A DNA stretch of 64,000 bases from Caldanaerobius polysaccharolyticus DSM 13641 (GCF_000427425.1 NZ_KE386495.1:671072-735071); one strand, 5' to 3'; shown: positions 1-11,082, numbered from the stretch's first letter. The notes: generated by a model not told the origin, from the letters alone. Program-made: numbers and translations.

Positions 1-525
<525 letters not shown>

Positions 526-561
526 TTATACCCACCCCCCCTTTATCCTGGCAAGGTTAAG

Positions 562-595
562 AGCATCTGGAAAGCAGGTGCTTTTTTTATTTTTC
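562..595 (+). terminator. Intrinsic terminator of the rRNA operon
   Basis: An 8-bp stem, AGCATCTG (562-569) against CAGGTGCT (575-582) with one G-U pair and a GAAAG loop, is followed by a run of seven T and further T-rich sequence. It lies about 37 nt after the 23S end, so transcription appears to stop with no 5S gene. Confidence 0.85.
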
Positions 596-664
596 TATGT
601 TATAAGAGTGTAAAATATGTTATATTCATTAAGCGAGGGCATTTAAGGTGAGCTTATATTATTA

Positions 665-1930
665 ATGAGTGGAAAGGGTGCTATGATGTTTGGCAATATA
701 AGGGGTAATGCCAGAGGGTGCCTTTTATATGAACCCATGTTTGTCATACCCTACAGCATGTTTACGACGTATTCATCTCTGTATATGAAAGAATTAGGAT
801 TAAGTGATACCCAGATCGGCTTCATCACATCGCTGGGGTTGTTGGTACAGATATATTCTTCATTTATAAGCGGGTATCTCACTGACGTGCTAGGCAGAAG
901 AAAAGCCCTTATCCTGTTTGACTTGTTGAGCTGGAGTATAGCTACGCTCATATGGGCAGTATCCCAAAATTTCTGGTATTTTTTTATAGCTGCTATAATA
1001 AACGGTTTCCAGAAGGTGCCGAATACAGCGTGGAATTGTCTGTTGGTAGAGGATACGGATCCTCAGGATCGACCTGTGATTTTTGCTGTGCTTCAGTTTA
1101 TAGGTATTATAGCCGGATTCTTTGCTCCTTTGGGGGGGCTTCTTGTAAAACGTTTTACGTTAGTGCCTGCTATGAGGATAATGTATGCCATAGCTTTTGT
1201 GAGCATGACGTTGATGTTTATAGGCAGAAATTATGCCACCCATGAAACCGATATAGGCATTAAAAAGATGAAAGAAAGCAGCGGATTAAAATTCAGTGAT
1301 AGCATTAAAGAATACGTGAGTGCTGTAAGAGAGATATGGAATAATAAAGCTCTTATGATCATATTCGCTGTATATATACTCAATAATTTCCAGATTACTA
1401 TAAGAGGAACGTATCAGTATTTATACCTTGTCGATGTGCTAAAATTAAGTGATGTGATGATATCTGTATTTCCTTCTGTTTCCTCTTTAGCTATGCTGAT
1501 ATTGTTGTTTTTTATTATGCCAAGGCTTAAAAATGAATACGCTGATAAGTATATGAAATACGGTTTTGCGGCATCTTTGGTCGCCAATTTGATACTGGTT
1601 CTGGCTCCTCCTGCCAACATACCTCTGGCGATGGTGAGTACTTTGCTGGTTTCAGCAGGGGGTATGATTATAACTCCGTATCTTGAAAGCGCGGTGGCCA
1701 ATGCCATTTCCGATGAAACTAGGGCAAAAACTTTTTCCATATTAACTGTTCTTATATTGCTTTTTATATCACCTGCGGGGATTATCGGCGGCTGGACTTA
1801 TTCTATACAGCCTAGGATACCATTTGTACTGGTGGCTGTTACGTTTTTGCTTTGTATAATTCTAATGGGGGTGTTAGTAAAATATAACAGAGTAAATTGT
1901 GGCGAGAAAAAAGCATCTTCTGAGCTTTGA
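665..1930 (+). CDS. MFS transporter
   Basis: A 421-residue membrane protein with about twelve hydrophobic segments. The major facilitator signature between helices 2 and 3 is present (G70-YLTDVLGRRK-80, matching GxxxDxxGRR). The substrate cannot be told from sequence; families of this kind export drugs or move sugars and small metabolites. The first ATG has AAGGTG at 645-650, 14 nt away. In-frame ATGs at 683 and 686 follow a GGAAAGGGTG stretch closely, so the true start may be six or seven codons later. It stands alone between the rRNA operon terminator and a convergent gene. No clear promoter and no strong terminator were found around it. Confidence 0.85.
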   Translation: MSGKGAMMFGNIRGNARGCLLYEPMFVIPYSMFTTYSSLYMKELGLSDTQIGFITSLGLLVQIYSSFISGYLTDVLGRRKALILFDLLSWSIATLIWAVSQNFWYFFIAAIINGFQKVPNTAWNCLLVEDTDPQDRPVIFAVLQFIGIIAGFFAPLGGLLVKRFTLVPAMRIMYAIAFVSMTLMFIGRNYATHETDIGIKKMKESSGLKFSDSIKEYVSAVREIWNNKALMIIFAVYILNNFQITIRGTYQYLYLVDVLKLSDVMISVFPSVSSLAMLILLFFIMPRLKNEYADKYMKYGFAASLVANLILVLAPPANIPLAMVSTLLVSAGGMIITPYLESAVANAISDETRAKTFSILTVLILLFISPAGIIGGWTYSIQPRIPFVLVAVTFLLCIILMGVLVKYNRVNCGEKKASSEL

Positions 1931-2055
1931 CGTAAATGGTCATGTAAAGCAGTACCATAGGGCTGTATTTATTGATTTTACGCCATTACGAGGGTATAGA
2001 AAAGCTTGATGGCTATAGTAAATCCATCGATGGGTTTGAAAAAAGTTTACGGAGA

Positions 2056-4032
2056 TTAACCGTTAATGTGTATTAGCCAAAAAACGGTCTTTTTATCCCA
2101 GCCTAGGTCCCATGGCACATGATAACGGTCAGATGTATGGGAGTTGACCACAGGGATGGACTTACTGTTTAATCCAGTCACTATAGCGAAATGCACTATG
2201 TCGTTTTTTTCCTCGTATGCGATAAGGTCACCGATTGAGAGACTGCTAAGATGCTTTTCCACTTCCTCATAATTTCCTTTGGCTATAAGGCTTCCTTTTC
2301 CAGAATACAGGAGGTAGCTGGCTAAAGAGTCGGCCTGTACCCACGCCTTGCTTCCAGCTTTTCCGTTAAAAAACCACGTGTAATCCTGAGGCAGGCCACC
2401 TCCTTCCTCAGGATCTCCTAAGCATTGGGAGACGAAATTAGTACAGTCACCTCCTAAAGCTGTGTAGTCGGGGTACTTCTGGTTGTATCTATGGTTTTTT
2501 TCTGTCCGATAAGCACCTCCATTGTACATGTCGGCGTATTTTACGGCTTTTTCCCTATCGTAACGGTATGTATTTGAGTTTGCTTTTTGTTGGATTGCTA
2601 GGTTTTGAAATGCCGCTTGGGCTTGGCTGTATAAGGTTGAAGCAGGTGTAACGTCATGGATGGTGGTATCTTCATCTAAGGGGTCCGTGTACCAGTCTCG
2701 TTTTATCAGCCATTTTCCATCTTTTTGTACCATTTCTATGGCGTGCCTTATACCTATGCCGAAAAGGTTTTTGTTATTATCATCATACTCGTAATTGGCG
2801 TTCATGGTTTCAACGGCGTATATCCATACGGATTCGCCTTTTCTCTCGGTATATATTATCCTAAGATCTATGTATATATTTGAGAAATGGACATTTCGCT
2901 TTTTTGCCCATGAAGTCACATAATTTATGCGCCTGATCTCGTGCTCGTATGCGTATTTGCCGTATATGGAACTTAAATCAAAAAAGTCCTTTAGATTTTT
3001 TTCTGTTATTCCTGTAAGGGCTTTTGTCTTTACGTCAAATATGTTTTTAAGGGACGATTTAATACTAGCTGATATGTCTTCGTTGTTGCTCATGGTGAAC
3101 AGTTCCGGGTTTATTTGGTAATCGTAAATCATTTTTGATATGCGGGCTATGTGTTTAAACCCTGTTTCTACATCTTTATTTTTGTCAGTGAGCACTGCTA
3201 AAATATATGGTCTTTGGCAATAAACTATCCCTACGTCATTGGCTACGTCGTGTAAATCACCTTCTTTATGGGGTATATACAGTCCATCAGGGAGAAGAGC
3301 AGGAATGCCTGAATTATAAACTGTGTGGGCCAGGTCATCGAGCAGCATTTTTCCTAATTCTGAATTGGCTTTGGTAAAGGATATCACCGCTTCCATATAA
3401 GTGACCATATCTTTTGCTGTAGTCATGTTTTTGCCGCCAGGGTATACTGTTTTGCCGCCCAGGTTTTTCATAAACTTGATTATGTTGTCCTTTCCTAGGT
3501 AGCGCATGATCATCCGATTGGCGATGTTGTCACTGGTGGTAATGGCCTGATTAGCTAGAGTCCTCAATGAGTACTTATCTCCTGGCTTAGCGATGTACTC
3601 TAAAACCCCTGCTCCTGATTCAAAGTCTTTGTCTTTATCATAGGCTATTTTGGCGTTAAGGTCTACTTTTTTCTCGGAGGCCAAGGTATAAAGATATAGC
3701 ACTATGGGCACTTTTACTGTGCTAGCAGCGGTGAAGGCCTTGTTTTCATTTATACCAAAATCGGTATTGGTGGTGAGGTCTTTGAAGTACACGCCTGCTG
3801 ACAGGTTATTGGATGATATGTACTCTGCGATTTTTTGCTTTAGAGGTTGATAATCAGGTTGGAGCATTCTGTCTTCTTCTGAGCTTTTTTCAACTCTAAC
3901 CGATTTAGCCGATGGGAGCGCGCTAGTATAGATAGGTAACCTTATGGCAAAGAATGCGACCAGTATGCTTATGATTACTATAACTGCGCTCAGTATAGCG
4001 CGGTTGAGCATCATGATAAGATCACTCCTCAA
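2056..4032 (-). CDS. Membrane-anchored serine hydrolase (class A beta-lactamase fold) fused to an Amidase_6 domain
   Basis: A 658-residue protein with an N-terminal hydrophobic anchor (about 9-30) that places the rest outside the cell. Residues about 60-290 look like a class A beta-lactamase/penicillin-binding fold: SxxK as S104-TVK107, SDN at 167-169, and HKEG (255-258) where KTG is usual. A middle region (about 300-490) resembles nothing I recognise. The C-terminal 150 residues match Amidase_6, with the GGDCTNFVSQC motif (Cys530), His614 in IVHFAIV and NSH at 630-632, a likely Cys-His hydrolase. This suggests a peptidoglycan-acting enzyme rather than antibiotic resistance. The arrangement is unusual. 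It lies downstream of pckA on the same strand but after that gene's terminator. Confidence 0.8.
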   Translation of the reverse strand: MRSDLIMMLNRAILSAVIVIISILVAFFAIRLPIYTSALPSAKSVRVEKSSEEDRMLQPDYQPLKQKIAEYISSNNLSAGVYFKDLTTNTDFGINENKAFTAASTVKVPIVLYLYTLASEKKVDLNAKIAYDKDKDFESGAGVLEYIAKPGDKYSLRTLANQAITTSDNIANRMIMRYLGKDNIIKFMKNLGGKTVYPGGKNMTTAKDMVTYMEAVISFTKANSELGKMLLDDLAHTVYNSGIPALLPDGLYIPHKEGDLHDVANDVGIVYCQRPYILAVLTDKNKDVETGFKHIARISKMIYDYQINPELFTMSNNEDISASIKSSLKNIFDVKTKALTGITEKNLKDFFDLSSIYGKYAYEHEIRRINYVTSWAKKRNVHFSNIYIDLRIIYTERKGESVWIYAVETMNANYEYDDNNKNLFGIGIRHAIEMVQKDGKWLIKRDWYTDPLDEDTTIHDVTPASTLYSQAQAAFQNLAIQQKANSNTYRYDREKAVKYADMYNGGAYRTEKNHRYNQKYPDYTALGGDCTNFVSQCLGDPEEGGGLPQDYTWFFNGKAGSKAWVQADSLASYLLYSGKGSLIAKGNYEEVEKHLSSLSIGDLIAYEEKNDIVHFAIVTGLNSKSIPVVNSHTSDRYHVPWDLGWDKKTVFWLIHING

Positions 4033-4087
4033 ATCTTCAACGAGCCTAAATCTAGAATAATTTTATGACGGAGTGATTTTTTGATGA

Positions 4088-4114
4088 CAAAAAAATCTGC
4101 CACAAACGGCAGAT
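4088..4114 (-). terminator. Intrinsic terminator of pckA
   Basis: On the minus strand, ATCTGCC, a 6-nt loop and GGCAGAT are followed by seven T. It sits directly after the pckA stop codon and before the hydrolase/amidase gene. Confidence 0.85.
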
Positions 4115-4116
4115 GA

Positions 4117-5676
4117 TCAAAGGGCTGGTCCTGATGTGACTACTTCATCACTTACGCCCTTAAATTTTTTAAAGTTTTCTATAAAGTTCAGCGCCAGCTT
4201 TCGAATCTGTTTATCGTACGAACTTTTGTCAGCCCAGGTGTTTTTGGGATTTAGTATTTCAGGAGGTACGCTCGGGCATTGTACTGGCATCATGAGGTTA
4301 AACACCGGTAATTTTGCGTACTCCACGCAGTCCAGATTTCCCGATAAAGCCGCGGATATCATAGCGCGAGTGTATTTTAGTCTTATCCTCTTACCAACGC
4401 CGTAGGGACCGCCTGTCCAGCCAGTATTTACCAGCCACACGTTAGGATTGTACTTTTCTATCCTTTCGCCTAAAAGCTCAGCGTATTTTACGGGTTCAAG
4501 GGGTAGGAAAGGCGCTCCGAAGCAGTTGGAAAACGTGGCTTGAGGCTCTGTTATACCTCTTTCAGTTCCAGCTAATTTGCTGGTGTAACCTGATAGAAAG
4601 TAGTACATGGCCTGTTCTTTTGTAAGCTTTGATATAGGCGGGAGGATTCCAAAGGCATCAGCGGTGAGAAATACCACATTTTTAGGAATACCTCCTGTAC
4701 CTGAGGCCACAGCGTTAGGCATGTGAGAGAGCGGGTATGCAGCCCTGGTATTTTCAGTATATGTGCTATCGTCAAAACGACAGTTTCTATTCTCGTCTAC
4801 CACCACGTTTTCCAAAAGTGTACCAAACTTAATAGCATTCCATATCTGGGGTTCATTTTCCTGGGAAAGGTTTATGCATTTGGCATAACACCCTCCTTCA
4901 AAATTGAATATTCCCTTATCTGACCAGCCGTGTTCATCGTCACCTATAAGGTATCTTTCAGGATCAGCTGATAAAGTAGTCTTACCCGTTCCTGATAGCC
5001 CAAAAAACAATGCTACATCGCCGTTTTTGCCCACATTGGCGGAACAGTGCATAGGAAGAACGCCTCTGTGAGGTAATATGTAGTTCATAACGGAAAATAC
5101 GGACTTTTTTATTTCGCCGCAATACGACGTACCACCTATTATTACTGTTTTTTCTACGTAGTTTACTATAATAAAGGCTTCTGAATGAGTTCCGTCTAAT
5201 TCAGGGCAAGCATTAAAACCGGGTGCCGCGATAACAGTGTAATCAGGCTGAAAATCTTTAAGTTCTTCCTCTGGTGGGTTTATAAACAGTTGATGGGAAA
5301 AAAGGTTTTGCGTTGCCAGTTCGTTGACGACTCGAACTTTTAGCCGGTATTCAGGATCTGCGCCTACGTAACCGTCAAAGACGAATAAATCTCGGTTTTG
5401 CAGATAAGCCATGAGCTTTTCGTACAGGTGATGATATTTTTCATGAGAAATGGGTCTGTTGATGTTGCCCCAGCTTATCTCGCGGTGGATTTCGGGGTAG
5501 TCTACGATGAACTTGTCGTGGGGTGAACGGCCAGTGTATTTTCCTGTCAGTATGTTTAGTGCTCCAGTACTTGTCAAAATGGCTTCTTTTCGGCTTAGAG
5601 ACATTTCCACCAAGACGGGTACTGGAAGGTTCCTGTAAATTCGACCTGTATTTAATAGACCTGGTATCTTTACCAT
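4117..5676 (-). CDS. pckA: Phosphoenolpyruvate carboxykinase (ATP)
   Basis: Interconverts oxaloacetate plus ATP with PEP, CO2 and ADP, linking C4 acids to glycolysis and gluconeogenesis in the cytosol. The 519-residue length fits the ATP-type family. Visible signatures are the P-loop GLSGTGKTT (226-234), the metal and ATP site IGDDEHGW (244-251) and [12 protein letters not shown] (181-192). The start is fixed by AAAGGAGG 7 nt before ATG on the minus strand. It is monocistronic, with its own promoter-like sequence (5704-5732) and a strong terminator. In fermentative Clostridia this enzyme may run in the anaplerotic direction, which sequence cannot show. Confidence 0.97.
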   Translation of the reverse strand: MVKIPGLLNTGRIYRNLPVPVLVEMSLSRKEAILTSTGALNILTGKYTGRSPHDKFIVDYPEIHREISWGNINRPISHEKYHHLYEKLMAYLQNRDLFVFDGYVGADPEYRLKVRVVNELATQNLFSHQLFINPPEEELKDFQPDYTVIAAPGFNACPELDGTHSEAFIIVNYVEKTVIIGGTSYCGEIKKSVFSVMNYILPHRGVLPMHCSANVGKNGDVALFFGLSGTGKTTLSADPERYLIGDDEHGWSDKGIFNFEGGCYAKCINLSQENEPQIWNAIKFGTLLENVVVDENRNCRFDDSTYTENTRAAYPLSHMPNAVASGTGGIPKNVVFLTADAFGILPPISKLTKEQAMYYFLSGYTSKLAGTERGITEPQATFSNCFGAPFLPLEPVKYAELLGERIEKYNPNVWLVNTGWTGGPYGVGKRIRLKYTRAMISAALSGNLDCVEYAKLPVFNLMMPVQCPSVPPEILNPKNTWADKSSYDKQIRKLALNFIENFKKFKGVSDEVVTSGPAL

Positions 5677-5703
5677 TTTAAAACCTCCTTTTTCACACTA
5701 TAA

Positions 5704-5732
5704 ATTATACTCCTAATTTTCTTACAATTAAA
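5704..5732 (-). promoter_or_regulatory. Probable sigma-A promoter of pckA
   Basis: On the minus strand a perfect -10 TATAAT (5704-5709) lies 17 nt from TTTAAT (5727-5732), a weak -35. It is placed just upstream of the pckA ribosome binding site. Confidence 0.5.
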
Positions 5733-5812
5733 TAGGTAAGCGTCTTTTTTGCATAAAAAGTTAGAAACAAGAAAAAATCATATATAGATTATTGTAGATG
5801 GAGGTGTTTATA

Positions 5813-6490
5813 TTGTTGGTAGTTTTTATGCGAGCTCTTATTTTGTACATAGTGGTGGTTGCTGTGATGAGGATAATGGGCAAGCAGCAAGTAGCCCAGT
5901 TACAACCTTATGAACTTGCCGTCGCTTTAATGATAGCGGATTTAGGAGCGGTGCCCATGCAGAATACAGGGATACCTCTTGTAACAGGTATAGTTCCGAT
6001 TTTGACCCTTCTTATGGCACAGGTCCTGATATCATACCTCTCGCTAAAAAGCGAGGTGGTTAGAAAGGTGGTATGTGGTACCCCCAGCATACTGATAAAC
6101 AGAGGAAAGATCAATGAAAAGGAGTTATTCAAGGAGAGGTATAATGTCAACGACTTGTTAGAGCAGTTGCGGTCTATGGGTTATTACAATATAGCGGATG
6201 TGGAATTCGCTATATTGGAGACCAATGGTACGTTAAGTGTGATCCCCAAAAGTGACAAAAGGCCTGTCAATCCTTCCGATTTAAATTTAAAACCTCAATA
6301 TGAAGGGGTACCTGTGCCTGTAATCATCGATGGGAAAATCGATGAGGCTAATATGAAAGAAGCTAATATAGATATTAACTGGCTTAAAACCCAGCTGGCT
6401 TTGTTTGACGTAAAAGAGATCGATGAAGTGCTTTTAGCCAGTGTGGATGACCAGAAAAGGCTTTACGTGACGAAAAAAGGAGACAGGTAA
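5813..6490 (+). CDS. DUF421 membrane protein (YetF/YdfR family)
   Basis: About 225 residues. The N-terminal half has three hydrophobic segments; the soluble C-terminal half carries the DUF421 fold, with the conserved RxxGKxQ region (RIMGKQQ) and a later SVIPKSDKRPV stretch. Function is not established. Bacillus relatives such as YetF and the 2Duf protein are linked to the spore inner membrane and resistance. An ATG at 5798 is in frame, but GGAGGTG (5800-5806) covers it and is spaced 6 nt from TTG 5813 (9 nt from TTG 5816). One of these TTGs is therefore the better start and matches the usual short N-terminus. The DUF4363 gene begins 4 nt after its stop, so the two are almost certainly cotranscribed. 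Confidence 0.85.
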   Translation: MLVVFMRALILYIVVVAVMRIMGKQQVAQLQPYELAVALMIADLGAVPMQNTGIPLVTGIVPILTLLMAQVLISYLSLKSEVVRKVVCGTPSILINRGKINEKELFKERYNVNDLLEQLRSMGYYNIADVEFAILETNGTLSVIPKSDKRPVNPSDLNLKPQYEGVPVPVIIDGKIDEANMKEANIDINWLKTQLALFDVKEIDEVLLASVDDQKRLYVTKKGDR

Positions 6491-6494
6491 ACTT

Positions 6495-6875
6495 ATGAGG
6501 CATATTTTGATTGTAGTCCTGGTGCTGGCTTTGATAATAGCGGGAGATGTAGGCGCATACAGGTACCTTAAGACGACATCGGCGTCGCTAAATTCTGAGG
6601 TTAAATCTATGGTGGATTATATAAGTAAAGGCCAGTGGGAGCAAGCCACCGCCTCGGCAGATGCCTTAAGGAGGGAATGGGGCAAAAGAAAGTCTGCGTG
6701 GAGTATCTTGGTAGACCATAAAGAGATTGACGAGATAGAACAGAGCTTAATACGAGCGGAGTACTACATTAAGACAAAAAATAAATCTATGTCACTTGCA
6801 GAGTCAAAGACGCTGTCTAGCATAATAGAGCATATCCCCGATAATCAGTTATTTAGTATAGAAAATATACTGTAA
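6495..6875 (+). CDS. DUF4363 family protein
   Basis: A 126-residue protein with one N-terminal hydrophobic helix (about 3-22), then a charged, mainly helical domain. The family is known from Firmicutes, usually next to DUF421, as here. No catalytic motif is visible. The helix may be an uncleaved anchor that puts the C-terminal part outside the membrane. GGAGACAGG before the ATG is the ribosome binding site. A helper or partner subunit of the DUF421 protein is inferred from the 4-nt spacing. Confidence 0.75.
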   Translation: MRHILIVVLVLALIIAGDVGAYRYLKTTSASLNSEVKSMVDYISKGQWEQATASADALRREWGKRKSAWSILVDHKEIDEIEQSLIRAEYYIKTKNKSMSLAESKTLSSIIEHIPDNQLFSIENIL

Positions 6876-6880
6876 ATGGG

Positions 6881-6909
6881 TTGCACTTTTAAGCAAAATA
6901 AGTTAAAAT
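6881..6909 (+). promoter_or_regulatory. Sigma-A promoter of the glycolytic operon
   Basis: TTGCAC (6881-6886), a 17-nt spacer, and TAAAAT (6904-6909). Transcription would begin near 6916, about 75 nt before cggR, leaving room for the operator-like sequence at 6936-6971. Confidence 0.75.
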
Positions 6910-6935
6910 ATATCTATGGTCGGATATAAAGTGTG

Positions 6936-6971
6936 TGGTATCATTTTTATTATGCCGGGTCTAGATTAGTC
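6936..6971 (+). promoter_or_regulatory. Possible CggR operator
   Basis: The known CggR site is two direct repeats of the form CGGGAC-N6-TGTC, 20 nt apart. Here CGGGTC-N6-AGTC at 6956-6971 matches 8 of 10 positions. A much weaker copy (TGGTAT-N6-TATT) starts exactly 20 nt earlier at 6936. It lies downstream of the promoter and just before the cggR ribosome binding site, as in Bacillus. The second repeat alone is convincing. Confidence 0.45.
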
Positions 6972-6991
6972 CAAAGGAGAATAATGAATGA

Positions 6992-8014
6992 ATGAATGAT
7001 ATCTTATCAGTTCAAAAAAAGATTGTGCCAGAGCTGGTGGAGTTGCTGGAAAAAAGGTATTCCATATTGAAATGCATATATTACAACCAGCCTGTAGGTA
7101 GAAGGATGCTTTCTGATCTTCTTAAGATAGGGGAAAGGACGGTTCGGACGGAGGTCTCGCTGCTAAAAGGACAAGGGCTGATAACGGTAAATTCTCAAGG
7201 GATGTCAGTGACCGGCGAAGGCGAGATGTTACTGGAAAACCTCAAAGATTTTATTCATGAGCTCAAAGGCCTAGATGATATTGAAAACAGGCTAAAGGGC
7301 GAGCTGGGCCTTAAATATGTGATAGTTACACCGGGCAACGTGGATGAAGATTACATATTTATCAAGGATTTGGGTAAGGCAGCGGCGGATTTTTTAAGGC
7401 AAAACCTGAGGGATGATTTGGTCATTGCTGTAACGGGAGGCTCCACTGTAGCAGAGCTGGCCAATGCCATGGACAGCGTAAACCGGTATAATAATATTAC
7501 GGTAGTCCCTGCGCGAGGTGGATTTGGGCGAGACGTAGAAAAACAGGCTAACACCATAGCCGCTAATCTGGCGAAGAAGTTGCACGGCAATTACAAATTG
7601 CTTCATATCCCTGATAACATAGGTAAACCTGCTTTAGACAGTATGCTCAATGAGCCTGATATCAAAAATGTGATAGATATTATCAAAAAGTCTGATGTGC
7701 TCATATACGGAATCGGAAGAGCCGATGAAATGGTAAGGAGAAGAAACCTTTCAGAAGAAGAGATGAAGGATATCCTGGATAAAGGCGCTGTAGCCGAAGC
7801 CTTTGGCTATTACTTTGATAAGGAAGGCAATACTGTCTACGTAACTACCAGTATATGTCTGAGTATAAGGGACATAGAGAGGATACCATGCGTCATCGCC
7901 ATGGCTGGCGGCAGCAGAAAAGCAGAGGCTATACTGGCAACGTGCAAGACAGGCCATCTAGACGTGCTCATAACCGATGAAGGTGCAGCCCACAGGATGA
8001 TAGAGTTGCTTGAG

Positions 8015-8038
<24 letters not shown>
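6992..8038 (+). CDS. cggR: Central glycolytic genes regulator (SorC/DeoR family)
   Basis: A 348-residue repressor with an N-terminal helix-turn-helix (about 25-65, including GERTVRTEVSLLKGQGLI) and a C-terminal SorC sugar-binding domain (about 90-345). In Bacillus, CggR represses its own operon until fructose-1,6-bisphosphate binds. It is the first gene of a run ending with eno, the classical arrangement. AAAGGAGA (6973-6980) precedes the ATG by 11 nt. Three overlapping ATGA units come first (6984, 6988, 6992). The first two give three-codon reading frames in other frames, while ATG 6992 opens the real gene. Confidence 0.95.
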
Positions 8039-9079
<1,041 letters not shown>

Positions 9080-9090
9080 TTTAAGTCGCG

Positions 9091-9111
9091 GCCCGGTCTA
9101 GTAGGCCGGGC
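9091..9111 (+). other. GC-rich hairpin between gap and pgk
   Basis: GCCCGGTC (9091-9098), loop TAGTA, GGCCGGGC (9104-9111): eight pairs including one G-U. What follows (TGTATTATTT) is only moderately T-rich. It may act as a weak attenuator or a 3' stabiliser of gap mRNA. Confidence 0.55.
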
Positions 9112-9139
9112 TGTATTATTTAAAGAAGGAGGTTGTGTC

Positions 9140-10324
9140 ATGAACAAAAAGACTATAGAGGACATAGATGTAGCCGGCAAAAAGGTTTTGGTGAGGGTAG
9201 ATTTTAATGTTCCTATGGATGAAAACAGGAACATAACCGACGATACCAGGATTAAAGCTGCACTTCCTACTATAAAATACCTTGTGGATAAAGGCGCAAA
9301 GGTCATATTGGTTTCCCACCTGGGAAGGCCCAAAGGGCAATTCAATGAGAAGTACAGTTTGAAACCTGTGGCAGCCAGGCTGTCGCAGCTTTTGGGCAAG
9401 GACGTGATTATGGCCGATGATGTTATAGGCGATGACGCTAAAGCTAAGGCGGCGTCATTACAACAAGGTCAGGTACTGCTGCTGGAGAACGTAAGGTTCC
9501 ATGCGGAAGAAGAGAAAAATGACCCGACTTTTTCAAAACAGCTGGCATCTCTGGCTGAAGTGTACGTAAACGATGCCTTTGGTACAGCCCATAGAGCTCA
9601 CGCGTCTACAGCAGGTGTCGCCAGTTATCTGCCGGCAGTTGCTGGATACCTTATAAAAAAAGAGCTGGATGTGATGGGCAAAGCGCTGGAAGATCCGGAA
9701 AGGCCTTTTGTGGCTATATTAGGCGGTGCTAAGGTTTCTGATAAGATCGGGGTTATAACAAACCTGCTAGAAAAAGTGGACACCCTTATAATAGGCGGGG
9801 CCATGTGCTTTACGTTCTTTAAGGCAAAGGGCTATGAGGTAGGAAAATCCCTGGTAGAAGAGGATAAGGTAGAGCTGGCTAAAGACATGATAAAGAAAGC
9901 CGAAAGCAAAGGCGTGAAGTTCCTGCTCCCTGTAGACGTGGTAGTCGCTAAAGAGTTTAAGGCAGATGCCCAACACTGGACAGTGGACAGCGATAAAATT
10001 CCCGCTGATGTCATGGGGCTTGACATAGGGCACAAGACCATTGAGCTCTTTTCCAAGGAAATTGAGAGCGCTAAAACGGTGGTATGGAATGGACCTATGG
10101 GCGTGTTTGAGATGCCTGCCTTTGCAGTAGGTACCAAAGCTATTGCGGAGGCCATGGGCAAGTGCAAAGGCACCACTATAATAGGCGGAGGAGATTCGGC
10201 GGCAGCGGTAGAACAGCTGGGATATGCTGATAAGATGACCCATATATCCACCGGAGGTGGAGCATCGTTAGAGTTCCTGGAAGGAAAAGAACTTCCCGGT
10301 GTTGCTGTACTACAGGATAAATGA
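9140..10324 (+). CDS. pgk: Phosphoglycerate kinase
   Basis: Transfers phosphate from 1,3-bisphosphoglycerate to ADP, the first ATP-yielding step of glycolysis. The 394-residue length is that of a free-standing enzyme; it is not fused to triose-phosphate isomerase as in some thermophiles. Signatures are VRVDFNVP near the N-terminus, [12 protein letters not shown] in the middle, and the nucleotide loop [13 protein letters not shown] near the C-terminus. GAAGGAGGTTG precedes the ATG. Its stop codon lies 11 nt before tpiA, within the same operon. Confidence 0.98.
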   Translation: MNKKTIEDIDVAGKKVLVRVDFNVPMDENRNITDDTRIKAALPTIKYLVDKGAKVILVSHLGRPKGQFNEKYSLKPVAARLSQLLGKDVIMADDVIGDDAKAKAASLQQGQVLLLENVRFHAEEEKNDPTFSKQLASLAEVYVNDAFGTAHRAHASTAGVASYLPAVAGYLIKKELDVMGKALEDPERPFVAILGGAKVSDKIGVITNLLEKVDTLIIGGAMCFTFFKAKGYEVGKSLVEEDKVELAKDMIKKAESKGVKFLLPVDVVVAKEFKADAQHWTVDSDKIPADVMGLDIGHKTIELFSKEIESAKTVVWNGPMGVFEMPAFAVGTKAIAEAMGKCKGTTIIGGGDSAAAVEQLGYADKMTHISTGGGASLEFLEGKELPGVAVLQDK

Positions 10325-10335
10325 GGAGTGATAGC

Positions 10336-11082
10336 ATGCGAAAGCCGATCATAGCAGGTAACTGGAAAATGCATAAGACACCTGATGAAGCAGTAAAGCT
10401 TGTAGAAGAATTAAAGCCGCTGGTAAAGGGTGCAGATGCTGAAGTGGTGGTATGCCCGCCTTTTGTGTGCTTACCTGCGGTGGCAGAGGCTATAAAGGGA
10501 ACCGATATAAAGTTAGGAGCGCAAAATGTACATTGGGAAGAGAAAGGGGCTTATACCGGTGAGGTATCGCCGCTGATGCTAAAAGCACTGGGCGTGGAAT
10601 ACGTGATAATAGGCCACTCTGAGCGCAGGCAGTATTTCGCGGAGACCGATGAAACGGTAAACAAAAAGATAATTTCGGCTTTAGAACACGGCCTCAAGCC
10701 CATTGTCTGTGTGGGAGAGACCTTAGAGCAGAGAGAAAAGGGTATAACCTTTGACCTGGTGAGAACACAGACATCTAAAGCTTTTGCTGGAGTTAAATCC
10801 ACTGACATGGAAAAAGTGGTCATCGCTTATGAGCCTATATGGGCCATTGGCACGGGTAAAAATGCGACAGCACAAGATGCCAATGAAGTCATCGGCGTTA
10901 TTCGAAATACGTTAAAGGAGCTTTTTGGGGCTGACGTAGCTTCCAAGGTGAGAATTCAATACGGCGGCAGTGTCAAGCCTGATAATATAAAGGAATTGAT
11001 GGAGATGGACGATATAGATGGGGCGTTGGTAGGTGGAGCCAGCCTTGAGGCAGATTCCTTTGCGAAAATAGTCAAATACTGA
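10336..11082 (+). CDS. tpiA: Triose-phosphate isomerase
   Basis: Interconverts dihydroxyacetone phosphate and glyceraldehyde 3-phosphate. The 248-residue TIM barrel shows GNWKMHKT (catalytic Lys), IIGHSERR (catalytic His), [11 protein letters not shown] (catalytic Glu and mobile loop) and the phosphate-binding YGGSVKP. An in-frame ATG at 10321 overlaps the pgk stop, but GAGGAGTG then falls inside the coding sequence, so ATG 10336 is chosen. The next gene starts 10 nt after its stop. Confidence 0.97.
   Translation: MRKPIIAGNWKMHKTPDEAVKLVEELKPLVKGADAEVVVCPPFVCLPAVAEAIKGTDIKLGAQNVHWEEKGAYTGEVSPLMLKALGVEYVIIGHSERRQYFAETDETVNKKIISALEHGLKPIVCVGETLEQREKGITFDLVRTQTSKAFAGVKSTDMEKVVIAYEPIWAIGTGKNATAQDANEVIGVIRNTLKELFGADVASKVRIQYGGSVKPDNIKELMEMDDIDGALVGGASLEADSFAKIVKY

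Noticed and set aside
1981-2055. AAATCCAT/ATGGGTTT hairpin as terminator of the MFS gene
   Set aside because: It contains G-U pairs, has almost no loop and no T-run follows on either strand.
5751-5786. Sporulation sigma-G-like promoter before DUF421 (GCATA and CATATATA)
   Set aside because: The spacing is 23 nt rather than about 18, so the match is not credible.
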